A stretch of 64,000 nucleotides of DNA, from contig JAFIEP010000138.1 in NCBI GenBank assembly GCA_020832495.1, positions 1-64,000 of the forward strand, read 5' to 3'. Numbering within the stretch: position 1 is the stretch's first letter; each line of letters starts with the position of its first letter. The DNA is from Acidimicrobiia bacterium. Lineage in GTDB: Bacteria; Actinomycetota; Acidimicrobiia; Acidimicrobiales; Acidimicrobilacustridaceae. The position numbers and the translations under genes were made by a program. This document shows, piece by piece, positions 1 through 10,654 of the stretch. The notes beneath the pieces are model-generated. The model was not told the origin of the DNA, did not search any database, and saw only the letters and a list, made by a program, of their open reading frames with translations.

Positions 1-234
1 CGCGGTGATGAGCGTGCCGGCCAGCCAGGCGTGCTCCCGCACGACGACGCCGACCGCTGTGCCCCCGAACACCGAGGCCAGCAGGGCCAAGGTGAGCGGC
101 AGATGGCACGGGCAGAACACGAAGGACCCGAACAGCCAAAGCCGGCCGCGCCGCTCGAGCACCGGTGTGGGCTCGACACGGCTCGCAGACACGCCTGGTG
201 GCTCCACGAGCGGGGTAGGGGGCTTCGTCGTCAT
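1..234 (-). CDS. MerE-like heavy-metal transport protein (C-terminus off window)
   Basis: This is the N-terminal 78 residues of a small membrane protein read on the minus strand; the rest lies before base 1. A polar, proline-rich stretch (residues 1-30) is followed by a hydrophobic segment carrying the motif CPCHLPL (Cys41 and Cys43), then a second hydrophobic run with GGTAVGVVVREHAW. The CPCHLP motif followed by a Gly-rich helix and a Glu-His is characteristic of MerE/MerT-like mercury transporters, in which the vicinal cysteines carry the metal through the inner membrane. The start ATG sits 6 bases downstream of a TATAGT -10 box, so the message is probably leaderless. A CsoR-type operator in the promoter argues for metal-responsive control, possibly copper rather than mercury. 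Family call good, substrate uncertain. Confidence 0.7.
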   Translation of the reverse strand, partial: MTTKPPTPLVEPPGVSASRVEPTPVLERRGRLWLFGSFVFCPCHLPLTLALLASVFGGTAVGVVVREHAWLAGTLITA

Positions 235-240
235 GCCCAC

Positions 241-269
241 ACTATACCCTAGGGGGTATCAGCTGGCAA
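241..269 (-). promoter_or_regulatory. Promoter with CsoR/DUF156-type operator for the MerE-like gene
   Basis: On the minus strand a -35 TTGCCA (264-269) and a -10 TATAGT (241-246) are separated by exactly 17 bases. The spacer and the edge of the -10 contain the inverted repeat ATACCC-N4-GGGTAT (244-259). G/C-tract operators of this TACCC...GGGTA form are bound by CsoR-family copper sensors and relatives. The operator would occlude RNA polymerase until metal binds the repressor. No csoR gene is visible in the window. Confidence 0.65.
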
Positions 270-316
270 GGGCCCTCCGACCTCCGACGGTCGATCGGCC
301 GTGATCGGGCGCTCGG

Positions 317-1324
317 TCACCATCCATCCCAGGGTGGTGCGTCGCTCGACTGGAACTCGATGGCCCCGGAATCGCAACCAGAACCGACAGGACGCGGCGC
401 ACCTCGCAGATCCGTGGTGCGCTGGCCCCCACACGAGTGCAGGCCCTCCGGCACCCGGTGCCTGATCAGCGTGGTCGGGAGGGGTATCTCGTACCAGAGG
501 TGGATGTCGATGATCTCCACAAAGTGCCCGTCGTGGGGGATGGCGCCGACCGCGTCACCGGGGCCGTCGAGTCCACACGTGTCAGAGGTGCCGACGCTGT
601 AGCCCAACGACGTCGGCGCGGTTCCTTCGCAGAATCCGCGCAGGACGCTCGAGGCGAACGTCGTGGTCCCGTCGCCCTGCGTCCGCACGACAGGGCCTTG
701 CTGGGCCCCCCAGAGTGTGATTCCCCTCAGGGTCGACGCAACCAGGTGGACGGTGCCCTCGTTCCTCACCGGTTGACCGAGCGTGGCCATGTAGGAGAGC
801 TCGGCGACGAACGCACCCTCAGCGCCGACACGAACCACTGGAGCGTTCGGGTTCACGAACACGCCGCGGCGAAGCACGGCCGTTCCCTCGACCTCGAGGG
901 TTCCCGGGACACCGAGGCCTTCCGCTGCGAGCACACCCCCTTCTTCGACGCGCAGCACGGCGGTCGACGACCAGGCGGCGTCGATCGCGGCGAAGGTGGC
1001 CGGATCACTGTGGGCTCCCCAGTTGATCTGCACGTTGGACGTCACCACCATCGTGCCCAGGTCCCAGTCGTACACACCCGCAGGTGCCGCGACCTGGGCG
1101 CGGTCAACGGTGTTGGACTCCTCGATCGCAGCACGCAACGTGCAATCGCCCTCGCCCGCTGTCGCTTCGCACACCCCGTCACCCGGCGCGGCGGCCGCCG
1201 CGTCAGCGAAGGTCGTCACCTCGAACAACGGGGGTGGCTCCCCGGGCTCACAGGCGCTCAGCAGCAACCCCACGCCGACCGCAGCCGACACACCAATCAC
1301 GACCCTTGTCCCCCGACGCATCAT
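317..1324 (-). CDS. CSLREA-domain lipoprotein
   Basis: The 335-residue protein begins with a type II signal peptide: Arg-rich start, hydrophobic run, then the lipobox LLSAC with Cys25. A CSLREA-type segment follows (DGVCEATAGEGDCTLRAAI, about residues 49-67), as found at the start of many exported actinobacterial and chloroflexal surface proteins with parallel beta-helix bodies. The body is rich in Val, Gly, Thr and Asn with short repeating turns, consistent with a right-handed beta-helix. I chose the ATG at 1324 (first of two adjacent Met codons) because the longer frame up to 1402 would bury the signal peptide; a GGGGATGG stretch precedes it. Role is surface or extracellular; substrate unknown. 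Confidence 0.6.
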   Translation of the reverse strand: MMRRGTRVVIGVSAAVGVGLLLSACEPGEPPPLFEVTTFADAAAAAPGDGVCEATAGEGDCTLRAAIEESNTVDRAQVAAPAGVYDWDLGTMVVTSNVQINWGAHSDPATFAAIDAAWSSTAVLRVEEGGVLAAEGLGVPGTLEVEGTAVLRRGVFVNPNAPVVRVGAEGAFVAELSYMATLGQPVRNEGTVHLVASTLRGITLWGAQQGPVVRTQGDGTTTFASSVLRGFCEGTAPTSLGYSVGTSDTCGLDGPGDAVGAIPHDGHFVEIIDIHLWYEIPLPTTLIRHRVPEGLHSCGGQRTTDLRGAPRPVGSGCDSGAIEFQSSDAPPWDGW

Positions 1325-1515
1325 GAACCATCCCCGCGAGTGCAGGTCCACCCACCGGAAGGGAAGACATCCGCAACACCGGATCGTAGCGAGTGGGTCC
1401 ATCTCCCGCCGGTCGTTTCGCGCGTCGGCGTGCAGACGCCGGTGGCTCCCGAAACGGACGGTCCGGTCTGGGGGGCCGTTGCGCAGTCTGGCCGCAGGCG
1501 TTAGGTGGGGGCACG

Positions 1516-2418
1516 TCAGTGGTGAAGCACCGCTTGGGCCTCGCGGACGCGGATGGGGACGGTGGCCGTGGTGGTGAGCGTACCGAGTTCACCTCCGTTG
1601 CCCGTGGTGCCGTGCCAGTGAGCGGCCCATTCGATGGTGATGGTGAGGGGATACGTGCCCTCGGGGTGGTCACGGGTGGAGCGGTGCTTCCATTGGTGGG
1701 TGCAGTCGCCTGGGGTTGGGCGGTCCGCAGTGTGCGAGGTGGGCGGCCGACCGGGGCCCGTGCAGCGCTGCGGCGGGGTGCCGTCGCCGGGGTCGATGGT
1801 GAGGCGGGTCGGTGAGGCCTCGACGGTGGCACTGGTGGTGGCGACGGTGGCGGTTGCGCTCTGGCGCTGCCAGGGACCGTCGTGCCAGACCCAGGTGTGG
1901 AGCCCGACGAGGTGGTCGGCGCCGGACGGTGGGTTGGTGCTGACCGCCGGTGGGGTGAGGGTGAGCGCGGCGAGGGCGGCGTCGAGGGCCCGTTGTTCTG
2001 CGAGCGCTCCGGCGAAGGGATCGGCAGGGTCGTAGACGACGATGTCGACGGAGAGGACGTCGCCGTCGATCGTGCGGCACATGAAGGTGTAGGCGACGTC
2101 GGGTTCGGGGGTGACGGGAGTCGTCTGATCCACGGTGTAGGCGTAGGTGCCGTCGGTTGCGCCAAAGGCGTGGTAGCTGCAGATCACCGGGCGGCCGCCG
2201 CCTCCCCCACCACCGCCGGCGGGCGACCAGCTGCCCAACGACTGCCCGTTCGCACCCTGCACCGCAAACGCCACCGGCTGTCCATCCACCACCGCTCCGG
2301 CGGTGTAGTCATGGGTTGGGGTGACACCGCCGAACAGATAGTCAGCAGTAGCCGGAGCGCCAATCGCACACAGGGCGACGGCGCACACCAGCATGCCGAC
2401 CACAGCCTTCAATCGCAT
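1516..2418 (-). CDS. Secreted protein of unknown function with poly-Gly linker
   Basis: The 300-residue protein has a clear Sec signal peptide (residues 1-25, ending APATA-D). A glycine run (eight consecutive Gly near residue 70) links a short N-terminal segment to the main body. The body is Thr/Pro/Val rich and contains a PGDGTPPQRC motif and paired Trp-His patches, resembling PKD-like beta-sandwich modules of exported actinobacterial proteins, but I recognise no defined family. Its start overlaps the end of the upstream lipoprotein gene by 10 bases, so the two are probably translated from one message. An AAGGGCGG ribosome-binding sequence lies within the upstream gene. Confidence 0.55.
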   Translation of the reverse strand: MRLKAVVGMLVCAVALCAIGAPATADYLFGGVTPTHDYTAGAVVDGQPVAFAVQGANGQSLGSWSPAGGGGGGGGRPVICSYHAFGATDGTYAYTVDQTTPVTPEPDVAYTFMCRTIDGDVLSVDIVVYDPADPFAGALAEQRALDAALAALTLTPPAVSTNPPSGADHLVGLHTWVWHDGPWQRQSATATVATTSATVEASPTRLTIDPGDGTPPQRCTGPGRPPTSHTADRPTPGDCTHQWKHRSTRDHPEGTYPLTITIEWAAHWHGTTGNGGELGTLTTTATVPIRVREAQAVLHH

Positions 2419-3140
2419 CCGGACCGCCCTTGCGTCACCCCGGCGGCATCCGTACGACTCACGCGCCAGTCTCCATCGACGAGCACTAGGTCGAGTTCGA
2501 CGAAGCCCGACAACACCTCGTCACTCACCACCTCCCCCGTGCTCGCAATTCGAACGACGGCATCGTCGACCAGGCAGTGTCTGACCTGGGCCCGCTCGGG
2601 CGACTCGATGGTGACCTCTGCTCCACGGAGGTCGACTCCGGCATCACCGTCGACAACGTGGCCGAGGACGGCCATACGTTCAGTGCGACTGCGGGAGTGG
2701 TCCAGTGCCTCGCCCGTGTAGTAGCGCTCGAACCCCGAATGTTTGGGGTCGGGGGGACGACCTGCTTCGATCATCGTGTCCCAGAAGCCCTGGACGGCCT
2801 CCAAAACTTCCTCCTCGACCGACAGCTCCTCGGTCGAGTCGGCAGCTTGCTCGGAGGCATCGTCGACAGGCAGCGGCGACCGCTCGGCGTCCGTTCCCTC
2901 GTGGGTCACCGGTGCGGGCGTCGGAACCGACGAGTCCGCCCCGGCTCCTCCGCTCCGCAGTCCGCACCCACCCAACAGCCCCCAGGACACGCCGACGGCC
3001 AGGCACACCACGGCACCTCGCAGGGCAAGCGAACGACGTACGGGTTCACCGCCCCTCGCCACCTCGGACGGGGTGTGATCGCCCGTCGCCCTGCTCGGGC
3101 GGTCGCCTACCCGGCGCCTCATCTGCTGCATGTCCACCAT
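2409..3140 (-). CDS. Membrane-anchored lipoprotein-like protein with NTF2-like C-terminal domain
   Basis: The frame has a polar N-terminus, one hydrophobic segment ending LLGGC (a lipobox), a Ser/Thr/Glu-rich linker, and a C-terminal domain of about 120 residues beginning EAVQGFWDTMIEAG and ending VLVDGDWRVSRTD. That layout is typical of NTF2/SnoaL-like folds in exported actinobacterial proteins. Start choice is open: the ATG at 3140 has a GGTGGGG ribosome-binding sequence and places the lipobox Cys at residue 59, while a GTG at 3062 would place it at residue 33, a better lipoprotein signal length but without a visible ribosome-binding site. It overlaps the following secreted-protein gene by 10 bases and probably forms a two-gene operon with it. 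Confidence 0.5.
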   Translation of the reverse strand: MVDMQQMRRRVGDRPSRATGDHTPSEVARGGEPVRRSLALRGAVVCLAVGVSWGLLGGCGLRSGGAGADSSVPTPAPVTHEGTDAERSPLPVDDASEQAADSTEELSVEEEVLEAVQGFWDTMIEAGRPPDPKHSGFERYYTGEALDHSRSRTERMAVLGHVVDGDAGVDLRGAEVTIESPERAQVRHCLVDDAVVRIASTGEVVSDEVLSGFVELDLVLVDGDWRVSRTDAAGVTQGRSGCD

Positions 3141-3296
3141 GTAGCTGACCCCACCAGGAGCGTCACCCGACCACAACCGCACCACGAGCGAGCAGGCGCG
3201 CTCGCGGTGGCGGTTGGCCACGTTGCGTCGCAGTGCACGTCGTCAGATCACTCCCTGCGTTCGACGTACCACCCACCGGGCCGCGACGATGCACCC

Positions 3297-3935
3297 ATGC
3301 CCCATCCGCGCCTCGTCCTGGCATCGGCCTCGCCGACCCGCGCCAGCATCCTGCGGACGGCCGGATTCGACCCCGAGATCCGAGTGAGCGGCGTGGACGA
3401 GACCGAGGTGGCCCCCGACGACGTGCGGGCCATGGTGGCCGCGCTGGCCCGCCTGAAGGCCACTGCCGTCGCCGACCGCCTCGCCACGGAGGTGACCGAC
3501 GACGAGCAGGCCCTGGTCGTTGGATGCGACTCGCTGTTCGAGTGGGACGGGCACCCGGTGGGCAAGCCTGCCGACGTTGCCGAGGCCCGGGCCCGCTGGC
3601 GGGCCATGCGTGGCCGAGCCGGGCTCCTGCACACCGGCCACTGCGTCATCGCCTGTCCCGGCGGCGACAGCGCCGAGGGGGTGGCCACCTCGACGGTCCG
3701 CTTCGGCAGGCCGACCGACGACGAGATCGAGGCCTACCTGGCCACCGGCGAGCCACTCGAGGTCGCCGGTGCCGCCACCATCGAAGGTCGCTCGGCGCCC
3801 TTCATCGACGGCATCGAGGGCGACCACACCAATGTGCTGGGACTGTCGCTCCCCCTCCTGCGCACGCTCCTGGCCGACCTCGGCGTGGCCATCACCGACC
3901 TGTGGGTCCCACCCGGTGGGGTCTCGACCCCGTGA
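3297..3935 (+). CDS. maf: Maf-family nucleoside triphosphate pyrophosphatase
   Basis: The 212-residue product matches the usual Maf length. Maf proteins are cytoplasmic house-cleaning enzymes that hydrolyse non-canonical or surplus nucleoside triphosphates to monophosphate and pyrophosphate. Seen here: the N-terminal LASASPTRASILR loop (phosphate-binding SASPxR), VVGCDSLFEWDG...VGKP replacing the commoner AADT...LGKP, and the C-terminal GIEGDHTNVLGLSLPLL segment that closes the active site. The GCDS variant is characteristic of the actinobacterial Maf-like branch. The ATG at 3297 was chosen because homology begins there; the same frame is open far upstream but is not protein-like. It precedes dus by 112 bases on the same strand. 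Confidence 0.85.
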   Translation: MPHPRLVLASASPTRASILRTAGFDPEIRVSGVDETEVAPDDVRAMVAALARLKATAVADRLATEVTDDEQALVVGCDSLFEWDGHPVGKPADVAEARARWRAMRGRAGLLHTGHCVIACPGGDSAEGVATSTVRFGRPTDDEIEAYLATGEPLEVAGAATIEGRSAPFIDGIEGDHTNVLGLSLPLLRTLLADLGVAITDLWVPPGGVSTP

Positions 3936-4047
3936 CCGCCCCGGCGCCCGCACCCTGCCAACCACGGTGCCCCACCGGAACGACCCCACCGGCGTCAGCG
4001 GCCACGAGCGCCCCGTGGCGCGTCGCGCCGCCCACGGTCGCCGGGCC

Positions 4048-5175
4048 ATGACGCTCTCCATCGGACCGCTGCGCCTCGACCCGCCCGTGGTGCTCGCCCC
4101 CATGGCCGGTGTGACCAACGTGGCCTTCCGCCGACTGTGCCGCCAGTTCGGCGCCGGGCTCTACGTGAGCGAGATGGTCACCGCCCGAGCACTGGTGGAG
4201 GGCAACGAACGCACCAGACGGATGGTGGCGCGGGACGACGGTGAGCCGACCCACAGCGTGCAGCTCTACAGCGTGCATCCCGAGGTGCTGGCGCGGGCCG
4301 TGCGGATCCTGATCGACGACATCGGGGTGGACCACGTCGATCTCAACTTCGGCTGCCCGGCGCCCAAGGTCACCCGTCGCGGTGGGGGCGCCGCGCTTCC
4401 GCTCCACCCCCGGCTCCTCCAACGGCTCGTCGAGTCTGCCGTGGGTTCCGCCGGGCGCGTCCCGGTCACGGTGAAGATGCGGATGGGCATCGACGACTCG
4501 CTGCGCACCGACATCGAGGCAGCCCGCATCGCCGAGGACGCTGGGGCAGCAGCGGTGGCGTTGCACGCTCGCACCGCGGTGCAGCTCTACTCCGGCGAGG
4601 CCCGCTGGGAGGCCATCGCCGAGCTCCGCGCCAGTGTGCGCAGCATCCCGGTCCTCGGCAACGGCGACATCTGGCGAGCCGAAGACGCGTTGGCCATGCA
4701 CGAGGCAACCGGTTGCGACGGCGTGGTCATCGGCCGAGGCTGCCTGGGTCGGCCCTGGCTGTTCCGGGACCTGGCCTGCGCTTACGCAGGCGAACCGATC
4801 CCGCCACCGCCCACCTTCGGCGAGACGGTGGCCACCATGCGAGAACACCTCGAGCTGCTGTGCGCCCACCTGGGTGGTCTCGGCGGGGTGCGCGACTTCC
4901 GCAAGCACCTTGCCTGGTACCTGGTCGGCTATCCGGTCGGTCGGGCGCGCCGCCACGAATTGAACCGGGCCAACGACCCCGAGGTGGTCGACGCCCTCCT
5001 CGCCCGCCTGCTGGACGTCGTCGACCCAGACCTGCGCCTCGACCCGGTGACCGCCACCCTGCCCCGGGGGCACACGAACGGCCCACGCCCGGTGGCGCTC
5101 CCCGACGGGTGGCTCGACAGCCGCCACGACGACCAACCCCCGGCCGGTGCCGAGCTGTTGGTCTCGGGCGGCTGA
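4048..5175 (+). CDS. dusB: tRNA-dihydrouridine synthase
   Basis: This FMN-dependent enzyme reduces uridines in the tRNA D-loop. The 375-residue protein starts with the TIM-barrel strand PPVVLAPMAGVTNVAFRR. It carries the DHVDLNFGCPAPKVTRRGGGAAL segment, whose Cys is the catalytic general acid, VKMRMGID, the phosphate-binding LGNGDI and CDGVVIGRGCLGRPWLF motifs, and the C-terminal helical tRNA-binding domain with FRKHLAWYLVGYP. All diagnostic motifs are intact. The giant inverted repeat begins inside this gene at 4371, so its mirror copy at the window end is incomplete. It converges on clpC across a strong hairpin. Confidence 0.92.
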   Translation: MTLSIGPLRLDPPVVLAPMAGVTNVAFRRLCRQFGAGLYVSEMVTARALVEGNERTRRMVARDDGEPTHSVQLYSVHPEVLARAVRILIDDIGVDHVDLNFGCPAPKVTRRGGGAALPLHPRLLQRLVESAVGSAGRVPVTVKMRMGIDDSLRTDIEAARIAEDAGAAAVALHARTAVQLYSGEARWEAIAELRASVRSIPVLGNGDIWRAEDALAMHEATGCDGVVIGRGCLGRPWLFRDLACAYAGEPIPPPPTFGETVATMREHLELLCAHLGGLGGVRDFRKHLAWYLVGYPVGRARRHELNRANDPEVVDALLARLLDVVDPDLRLDPVTATLPRGHTNGPRPVALPDGWLDSRHDDQPPAGAELLVSGG

Positions 5176-5244
5176 TAGAGCGGCGCCCGCGACCTCCCGA
5201 CCGACCTCCCGGCCGGCGCCGAGCTGCTGGTGTCGGACGGCTGA
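5142..5244 (+). repeat. Imperfect 34-base direct repeat of the dus gene tail
   Basis: The last 34 bases of dus including its stop (5142-5175) recur with a few substitutions at 5211-5244, again ending in TGA after codons for an AELLV-like peptide. The copies are 69 bases apart. This looks like a local tandem duplication of the gene end or the residue of an older, longer C-terminus. Confidence 0.6.
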
Positions 5245-5286
5245 AGCCGCCGTGTGATCACCGCACCGGCCATCGACACCGGACGC

Positions 5287-5322
5287 GTCGAGGGGGCGCA
5301 CCCATGGGCACGCCCCCTCGAC
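5287..5322. terminator. Bidirectional hairpin terminator between dus and clpC
   Basis: A perfect 12-bp stem (GTCGAGGGGGCG, 5287-5298, with its complement at 5311-5322) encloses a 12-base loop. It lies between the convergent dus and clpC stops and can act on both transcripts. No U-tract follows, as is common in high-GC actinobacteria. Confidence 0.7.
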
Positions 5323-5345
5323 AATCGCTCGGTGGTTCCTACTGC

Positions 5346-7919
<2,574 letters not shown>

Positions 7920-8074
7920 GGGACATGCCTCCCGAAGAGATCGTGAGTCAAGTCTAGCCACCCCACTGACAATCCCGACGGGCGGGACCCACCGGGTTGC
8001 GGTGATCTCGGCGCAGAACCCCTGCGGGTGGCTCGGGTTGGGTGGTCACCGGGCCTTGGGCCTAGATTCAGGTC

Positions 8075-9073
8075 GTGGCGTCATCGGGACCCCTCGTCGA
8101 CCACGAGGTCATCGCCGCCGACCTGGACCGGCTGGAGGGGGCGCTGCGTGCTGCGGTGACCACCGAGGACCCCTTCCTGACCGAGATCGCCTCACACCTC
8201 ATCGAGGCCGGCGGCAAGCGAGGTCGTCCACTCTTCGCCGTGGCGGCGGCCGCCACCGGCACGACGAGTGTCGAACCGGCCGGTGAGGACGTACTGAGCG
8301 GCAGTGTGTCGGTCGAATTGGTGCACCTCGGCTCGCTGTACCACGACGACGTCATGGACGAGGCCAGCGTGCGGCGCAGCGTGGAGAGCGTGAACGCTCG
8401 CTGGGGCAACCTCCAGGCCATCCTCGCCGGTGACTTCCTCCTGGCCCGGGCGTCCGAGATCGCCGCCAACCTCAGCATGGAGGTGGCGGCCCTGCTGGCC
8501 CGCACCATCGCCCGACTGTGCGAGGGCCAGGTCCTCGAACTACGCGACACCTACAACGCCGCTCGCACCGAGCAGGCGTACCTGGCATCGATCGAGGGCA
8601 AGACGGCCTCCCTGTTCGCCTCTGCCTGCCGCATCGGGGCGATCACCGGCGGCTTGGACCGCCCTGCGGTCGAGGCGCTCACCGAGTTCGGGCGCAGCTA
8701 CGGCATGGCCTTCCAGATCGTGGACGACATCTTGGACGTCACCGCCACCGACGAGGTGCTGGGCAAGCCCGCTGGGAACGACCTCATCGAGGGCGTCTAC
8801 ACCCTGCCGGTCCTGCGGACGATCGCCGCCGGTGGCAAGCCGGCCGACGTACTGGCCGGCTTGCTCGGGCGGCCACTGGACACGGCCGAGATGCACGACG
8901 CCCGTGAGGCCGTCCGCTCGGGCGGCCAGGTGGCGGCCGCCACCGACGTCGCCCGCCAGTGGGTCGACCGGGCGACCGAGTCGCTGGCCGAGCTGGCACC
9001 GTCCGAAGCCGGCGAGGCCCTCGCCGGACAGGCCGAGCACCTCGTCGAGCAACTCACCGCCGCCACGAGCTGA
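8075..9073 (+). CDS. Polyprenyl diphosphate synthase (trans-isoprenyl diphosphate synthase)
   Basis: The 332-residue enzyme condenses isopentenyl diphosphate with allylic diphosphates to build the prenyl chain used for menaquinone or other polyprenoids. Seen: GGKRGRP (46-52, IPP-binding), the first Asp-rich motif DDVMD (91-95) followed by Arg-Arg, GDFLLARA, KTASLF, and the second Asp-rich motif DDILD (217-221). All catalytic elements are present. Chain length cannot be fixed from sequence by eye. It starts with GTG; a TAGATT -10 box (8063-8068) lies 6 bases upstream, so the transcript is likely leaderless. It is divergent from clpC. Confidence 0.9.
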   Translation: MASSGPLVDHEVIAADLDRLEGALRAAVTTEDPFLTEIASHLIEAGGKRGRPLFAVAAAATGTTSVEPAGEDVLSGSVSVELVHLGSLYHDDVMDEASVRRSVESVNARWGNLQAILAGDFLLARASEIAANLSMEVAALLARTIARLCEGQVLELRDTYNAARTEQAYLASIEGKTASLFASACRIGAITGGLDRPAVEALTEFGRSYGMAFQIVDDILDVTATDEVLGKPAGNDLIEGVYTLPVLRTIAAGGKPADVLAGLLGRPLDTAEMHDAREAVRSGGQVAAATDVARQWVDRATESLAELAPSEAGEALAGQAEHLVEQLTAATS

Positions 9074-9160
9074 TCCACGTACCGGCCTGGCCGGACGGTT
9101 GCGGGACCGCGGCGTGTCGCCGCCACCCCTGAGCAGCGGAGCGACGCAACAATCGCTGGG

Positions 9161-9808
9161 TCACTCGTTCTCGGGGCCGCCGGGTTCTCCCTCTCGATCG
9201 GCCCCGATCCCGCCTTCCCCCTCGTTGCGGCCTGTCGCCTCGACCAGCCGGAGCAATGCCCAGTCGAGGCACTCTTCCGCTTCCTCGGGGCTGACCCCTC
9301 CGACATCGAGCAACTGGAAGTACGTGCGGGTGGCGAACAACACCCGAACCAGCGCCACCAAGCGCCGCACCTCCCACTCGTCAGCTCCCGCCACGTCGGC
9401 TTCGAGAGCGCGGCGGACCCAAGCCAAGCGTTCCTCGGCCTCGACCAGACTCAGCTGTCGCTCCTCGGGTGAGAGCAGCTTCGCCCGCTGGAACGGCTCG
9501 TCAGCCAGCGCGGCGCGCACCACTGACCGCTGGATGGTCCGCAGCTCGTCGACCGACGTCGGTCTCGGCATTCCCTCGAGGCCGAGGCCTCTGCGGACCC
9601 GGTTCCCCATGGCCTCGATGAGGTCGTCACGGCTCGGGAAGTGTCGGTAGACGGTCCGCAGCGCAACACCTGCATGCTCCGCGATACCGGCCATGGTCAG
9701 GTGCTCCCCCGGGCGCGAAACCACCAGCTCGGCCGCCGCCTCGACGATCCGCTCGGCGGTGGCCGCTGCCTGTTGGGCACGCAGCGGACTCTCGTACGAC
9801 CGGTTCAT
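9161..9808 (-). CDS. TetR-family transcriptional regulator
   Basis: This is a 215-residue one-component repressor. The N-terminal helix-turn-helix (about residues 12-60) reads AAELVVSRPGEHLTMAGIAEHAGVALRTVYRHFPSRDDLIEAM, the classical TetR signature. The C-terminal ligand domain is helical and unassigned, with an acidic Gly/Glu-rich tail. A TAGGGT box 6 bases before the ATG suggests a leaderless message. It is transcribed away from the cupredoxin-like lipoprotein gene, and an inverted repeat between them overlaps that gene's -35, so it probably controls itself and that neighbour. Confidence 0.88.
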   Translation of the reverse strand: MNRSYESPLRAQQAAATAERIVEAAAELVVSRPGEHLTMAGIAEHAGVALRTVYRHFPSRDDLIEAMGNRVRRGLGLEGMPRPTSVDELRTIQRSVVRAALADEPFQRAKLLSPEERQLSLVEAEERLAWVRRALEADVAGADEWEVRRLVALVRVLFATRTYFQLLDVGGVSPEEAEECLDWALLRLVEATGRNEGEGGIGADREGEPGGPENE

Positions 9809-9857
9809 GGTTCCACCCTACCGGGCATCCGTGGTCATCATGTCACGCGATTATGTA

Positions 9858-9886
9858 TTGACAACACACTAACATGTCATGAATAT
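9858..9886 (+). promoter_or_regulatory. Divergent promoter and putative TetR operator
   Basis: A -35 TTGACA (9858-9863) is followed 17 bases later by a weak -10 GAATAT (9881-9886), pointing at the lipoprotein gene. The bases TGACA (9859-9863) and TGTCA (9875-9879) form an inverted repeat with an 11-base centre, overlapping the -35. A second CATGTCA lies at 9839-9845, so the TetR regulator could bind two sites. Confidence 0.5.
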
Positions 9887-9929
9887 GCCCATGTGCACCC
9901 CGCACATCCGACAGCCCTGGGAGGGACTG

Positions 9930-10565
9930 ATGAACACGAAACCCCGCAAGCGACGACTGTTGACCACGGTGGCAGCCACCGGACTGCTGCTGGCCCCCAT
10001 GGCCTGCAGCGACGATGACGACGGCGACGACGTCGACACCACGAACGACACCCCCACCACCGCGGTGGACGAAACCACCGATGACACCACCGACGACACG
10101 AACGGCACTGGGGGCGACGACGAGGGCGCAGCCGGCAACGTCGTCGTGGTGACCATGACCGACTTCGCCTTCGACCTGCCCGACGAGTTGCCTGCCGGCA
10201 CCACGCTCGAGTTGGTCAACGAGTCGCCCGTCGAGGTCCATGAGGTCGTCCTGTTCCGCCTCGACGACGACGAGGACCGATCGCTCGAGGAACTGCTCGA
10301 GCTCCCCCAGGAAGAGCTCATGGCCGTCGCTGAGATGCGGGGCGTCGGCTTCGCCGCTCCCGACAGTGACGACGCCGTCTACCCGATGGGGCCGCTCGTC
10401 CTCGACGAGGCCGGTCGCTGGATCGCCCTCTGCGCCATCCCCACCGGCGCCGATCCCGACGAGTGGTTGGCCGAGGCTGCGGCCAACCCCGGACCACCGG
10501 ACGTCGACGGCGGGCCCCCGCACCTGGTGCACGGGATGGTCTCGCTCGTCGAGGTGACCGACTGA
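9930..10565 (+). CDS. Cupredoxin-like copper-binding lipoprotein
   Basis: The 211-residue protein has a lipoprotein-type signal ending APMAC (Cys26), an extremely acidic Asp/Thr linker (about 27-68), and a beta-rich C-terminal domain. The domain carries the ligand set of a type 1 copper site in the correct order: His104 (VEVHEVV), Cys168 (ALCAIP), His201 with His198 close by, and Met203 (HLVHGM). An electron-transfer or copper-storage role outside the membrane is likely by family knowledge. I start at the ATG at 9930 because GGAGG lies 5 bases upstream; the frame from 9879 lacks this. A perfect 15-bp hairpin follows the stop, and a small membrane protein gene lies downstream. Confidence 0.65.
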   Translation: MNTKPRKRRLLTTVAATGLLLAPMACSDDDDGDDVDTTNDTPTTAVDETTDDTTDDTNGTGGDDEGAAGNVVVVTMTDFAFDLPDELPAGTTLELVNESPVEVHEVVLFRLDDDEDRSLEELLELPQEELMAVAEMRGVGFAAPDSDDAVYPMGPLVLDEAGRWIALCAIPTGADPDEWLAEAAANPGPPDVDGGPPHLVHGMVSLVEVTD

Positions 10566-10570
10566 GTCCT

Positions 10571-10619
10571 CCCCGGTGTCGGTCGTCTCACCCCCTCGTG
10601 GCGGCGACCGACACCGGGG
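10571..10619 (+). terminator. Strong hairpin after the cupredoxin-like gene
   Basis: CCCCGGTGTCGGTCG (10571-10585) pairs perfectly over 15 bp with 10605-10619 around a 19-base loop. It may be a terminator or an attenuating structure limiting read-through into the small membrane protein gene 36 bases further on. No U-tract is present. Confidence 0.65.
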
Positions 10620-10654
10620 CGCTCCGGGCCTCCACGGCCACGAAAGGATCCGCA

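Noticed and set aside
7920-8074. A ClgR, CtsR or HspR operator in front of clpC
   Set aside because: The divergent gap lacks a CGC-N5-GCG ClgR box and the CtsR heptad repeat; only the leaderless -10 of the polyprenyl synthase gene is convincing.
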